From NCBI RefSeq assembly GCF_910592395.1, contig NC_088308.1:8693001-8757000 (forward strand): 64,000 bases of DNA, given 5' to 3'. The position numbers and the translations under genes were made by a program. Shown here in pieces: positions 60,501-64,000 of this stretch; positions within the stretch are counted from its first letter, which is position 1, and each line of letters opens with the position of its first letter. The notes beneath the pieces were generated by a model, which made no database searches, was not told the origin of the DNA, and saw nothing but the letters and a program-made list of their open reading frames with translations. This DNA is from Lineus longissimus (lineage: Eukaryota > Nemertea > Pilidiophora > Heteronemertea > Lineidae).

Positions 60501-62271
60501 CTGATGAACCAGAAGAAGAACAAACATACTGCAGTGAAAAGCCGCCCATTCCTTAAAACTACGAAAACAAAACTACACACCAAACGACACAGAAAAGCAG
60601 CTACATGTTATTTATGCCGATATCATATCTAGTCATTCCATGCGTTGTTCATTGAGATATCTAGCGATAAACTACACTGCGTTTTTTTCTCGGCCACCCG
60701 ATATATCGTAAGATGGAGAAGGTTTTGACTGTCAGGCGAGTATTTTTGCGAAGTGCACTTATACAGAATATCATCTGTTCTTTTGATGTATGCCGACGTT
60801 TATCCTGGCAAGCACTAAGAAAGAAGATAAGAAAGTCGAAACAATAGATTTATATCAGACTGTGATTGTTCCCTGAAGCTATATGTCGAAGCTACATGGA
60901 TTGTGCTTTCTCGAGATGGTAAGAAAAGAAATCGCTGAAACTAGTATATGTATGATGCATGGAACTACACTCGATACAGAAGCCCCGATCCATATCTTAT
61001 TTTCATGGTTGTAAATTTCCAAAAACGTCACCCTGAGTAAAATAAGAAGATAGTAAGAATAAAAAATATCGACCACTGCAGACGGAGCAGAGAGAGAAAC
61101 TTTAGTAATCCTTACGTATGGGGCTGGCAGAAACCAGTGGCGACCTACCGATGTAAAGCGTGAAGAAATTAGCAGCTGACCAATATCTTACGAATGTACA
61201 CTTTTCCCAGAATTATGTAATCTACCATGACCAGAAATATGGTGGTTTCTTCCGATTATCAGTCACCTGGCAGAAGCACTGAACAGCGGAACACTCCGGG
61301 TACTGAAAACTTTGAGGCGTATCGGGCAAAGATATTCAATGGGCCGATCGTTGCCCGACCAAGCCATCGCCAGCCGATCAACCTGCGTCAGTCTCTTCTC
61401 TCTACTTCCTGTAGGCAACGTACTGCTCGATCGACCTGTGCCAGCATGGCCAAATAATGAAATAGTTTGTGTTTCTACCCAAACTGCACACTGAGTATTT
61501 TCGAAGTCGTTTTTTCAAACAGTTTGCGAGACCTCGACGAATCTTACCGATGTTTGGCAGTGTTTACACCACTCTGCAGTGCTAATTGGGAAATCATCGC
61601 TGAAATCAAACGGGCATGCAACTGTGAGGATGTGGACTCTTTTTCGTAAAAATATGTTTGGAAAGGTCGGTCGATCTAGGAGTGACACTAGCTGCGGTGG
61701 ACAGGACTGGCGTAGTCTAATCGGCGGGCTGGGGCGAAATAGCTTGATCTGGCTACCACCCCTCTATCGACTGACTGATAATCGGCAAGGTTCTCGAGAT
61801 GTCCATGCGCTCGCTACAGGGCACAATGTATGATATGTATCAATCATCTAAAGAAACCACCCTCCTACATTACCAATAACAGCACGCCATCCTCAATGGC
61901 AAACAATAAGTTTATTGAAAAACTTTTGAAAAGCGACCAAGCTCTGAACATTCTTTTTGATCATGCATTCCTTAATCCGTTTGACAGGATGAAAGTAAAA
62001 TAAAAACATTTGAGGTCGACATCTTTTTTGAAATAACAGCGTTCTGATGAGAGTTTTTTTTAAGTCTTTGGGCTCAGACTCATCCCCCCCTAATTCCTAA
62101 AAAGATTTTGAGAAATTAATCCATGATATTTTAAAAACACCATGGAACTTTGATGAGAACCTTCATTACGGCTCCTGGATCCGTCCCTGCCTTTCGATTG
62201 CAGTCATGAATGTCCGTTGGAGCTGTCGTTGCTGACCTTACTTTTGCGAGTTTGTTACTACAAGTCTAGAT

Positions 62272-62580
62272 GACCCTGTATGAGGTCGGGTTCGTCAAAG
62301 CGTTAACGGGCGCGCATCTTGGTTCATTTACCATAATTGCAATGTACCAAAGCTATAAGAGAGTGATTTATACCCATTATCACAGTTATATAGAGGCAAA
62401 AGGACCAATAATAGAGGCAAAACTACCAGTGGTGATCTCCTTCTTTGAAGGATCGTGTTAAGGATAGCTCAAGGCGAAACCAATGAGCCAATAAGCGAAC
62501 CATTAATGCTTTACTTGGTAATACGGCCACAAAGCCTGGAGATCCTAGTTAATCCAAACAATATGGCTATACAGAAAGTT
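62272..62580. repeat. Diverged direct repeat, copy 1
   Basis: Aligns to 63,535-63,800: gaccct, tcaaagcg, cataagag/ctataagag, cagttatat-gaggcaaaa, caaggcgaaac, gagccaataag, agttaatcca in the same order. The two copies differ by many substitutions and small indels. Confidence 0.75.
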
Positions 62581-62720
62581 TCCCTTTCGATATTCTGGTC
62601 CAAATGAACTTGACTTTTGCTCCTCGGGCCATGATGGATCGCGAGCACAATGGAAACCTTTCCCAGAATCTCAAATCGATCGACTGCGGCATTTCTGTAT
62701 CTATAGATATTCAAGAGTAT

Positions 62721-62792
62721 TTGTTGTTGTTGCTTTTACTCCCTGATGCTGCCGCCGCCGTTGCCATCGCTGCTGCTGCTGTTGTTGTTGTC
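62721..62792. repeat. Imperfect (TTG/CTG/CCG)n microsatellite
   Basis: Runs of TTG, GCC and GCT trinucleotides interrupted by unique bases. Confidence 0.8.
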
Positions 62793-63534
62793 ATTACATA
62801 GTTGACTATCTAGGTGCCTTATGTTCGATGCTCAACTCAACCTACATGTACATGTTGGTTTGAGTACAGATGAATTTGACGTCCGATTCATACCCTCCGA
62901 CGAAGCAGTGAGGTTTATCCGTATGTGCCGGTTGAAAAACAAACCGAATTTGTTAACATTTATTTGTCGCCACCAGGAACCCGAAAGCCATCTTAACAAT
63001 GATGAGAAATATAAATAATGCCTTAAACAGGGAGAACACAATTCAATGCTATACATCATTTAAGGATGTTCTTATATACAACACCTTGACAGCCGGGAAT
63101 TGCTTTGTATTCCTTTTTTAGTTTCACGGACATTGTACATATCACTTGCAAAATGAATTTACGTTGAGTGAAAAAGCAGTATTTCATCTGTTTATAACCT
63201 ATGGCGAGAGGGCGAAATGCGATAACCCAAAGCAAGTCAACCGGCCCTTGATTTTATCGCAAGCTTCGCACACCGATCAATAGCCGCCCATTTCGTTGAT
63301 TGGAAGAATACGAAATGGCTCCTGACGTTTTCAACCTGCACTCCTTATCGTGTTAAGGATAGAGGAGGTCAATTATTATAACGCGTTGAGGCACGCCGAG
63401 ATTTTCCTTTTTGTGAAAGAGGAGATCTGAGAGATCTGTCTGGTATACGTGAGTTTCCTCACATATATAGGTCCGCAGGAGAACTAACTAATGATCGTGT
63501 TTGCGCTCTGTCTGGTGAGGAATCGGTCACGAAA

Positions 63535-63800
63535 GACCCTTGAGGCGGTCATGTTCTTCAAAGCGCTATTAGGCGCTCGTCTAGGTCCATTTATCACGCC
63601 TTAAATGCCATAAGAGGGTGATATATAACCACAATCGCAGTTATATCGAGGCAAAATTACCATGATGGTGGTCAACGTCCGTTTTAATCTTGCGCTTCAC
63701 TTTTATCAAGGCGAAACATCAACGAGCCAATAAGTAACCAGATGCTTTGCCCAATAGGCGGCCATATCCTTTAGAGCCCAGTTAATCCAATCGAGTATGA
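63535..63800. repeat. Diverged direct repeat, copy 2
   Basis: Second copy of the repeat at 62,272-62,580, about 1.26 kb away in the same orientation. Confidence 0.75.
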
Positions 63801-64000
63801 CTTGATTATCCTTCAGCCAGGGATCACGAGAGCAATGGAACCCATCAATTAGCACCGGACCCCCCCCCCCTCGCAATCGATCAGATTTCATTGAAAACGG
63901 AGTGTCTTCTTTCCGCCAAGGTTGATCTTGACTCCCAAGACCTTGTCATCGCCAAGAGGAAACATCGTTATTTCCTCCTTGCATCCCTAAAAGGGCTCAA

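Larger units (their letters stand above)
56031..64000. other. Gene-poor region with diverged repeats
   Basis: No gene is supported. It contains a G run at about 56,367-56,380, a 142-bp-period tandem duplication (57,246-57,530), a microsatellite region (62,721-62,792), a diverged direct repeat (62,272-62,580 and 63,535-63,800) and a C run at 63,859-63,870. The opposing frames at 57,756-58,182 have no recognisable domain. Confidence 0.45.

Noticed and set aside
1-64000. CRISPR arrays, operons, bacterial insertion sequences
   Set aside because: No regularly spaced repeats with unique spacers, no polycistronic spacing; spliced genes and LINEs show a eukaryotic genome.

Overview
The window reads as nuclear DNA of a marine-type invertebrate animal. 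It has one gene with at least ten exons and clean GT-AG introns, single-exon receptor genes, several non-LTR retrotransposons with short repeat tails, many small inverted-repeat elements, and a strong excess of the 8-mer TACATGTA. Coding density is low and there is no operon structure. A lancelet, hemichordate, echinoderm or lophotrochozoan would all fit; the sequence alone does not decide.

Layout. (1) 1-13,978 is a decayed tandem array. Four copies of a single-exon rhodopsin-like GPCR (+ strand: 2189, 5679, 9077, 10072) alternate with pieces of a condensation/alcohol-acyltransferase-like gene (- strand). Only the acyltransferase at 12,488-13,978 is intact. All four receptors are broken, each by a different lesion. 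A CR1-like retrotransposon lies inside unit 2. (2) 14,366-20,723 is a nearly full-length but heavily mutated two-ORF non-LTR retrotransposon on the - strand; its ORF1 carries an SGNH/esterase domain. (3) 23,406-29,117 (+) is a split gene for a divergent SLC15/POT (peptide transporter family) protein. Ten exons join in frame to give 520 codons before the stop; the start-codon exon is not resolved. (4) 29.1-48.5 kb is gene-poor and holds MITE-like hairpins, a LINE 3' fragment and a 610-bp TIR element related to the receptor-array flanks. (5) 48.53 kb (+) and 54.66-55.60 kb (-) carry two related, otherwise unrecognised coding regions in opposite orientation. The first is cut off by a CR1-like LINE. 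The second is open except for one in-frame TGA. (6) 55.6-64 kb shows only repeats: TIR elements, a 142-bp-period tandem duplication and a diverged direct repeat.

How the parts relate. The receptor/acyltransferase region looks like the remains of an expanding and decaying divergent gene pair. The POT gene and the intact acyltransferase are the best candidates for functional protein genes. Nothing here is an obvious new multi-gene system. The most noteworthy items are the receptor/acyltransferase array and its rearrangement scars, the POT protein lacking the family's proton-coupling and signature motifs, the unrecognised paralogous pair with a TGA-CGG stop, and several small TIR elements with clear boundaries.
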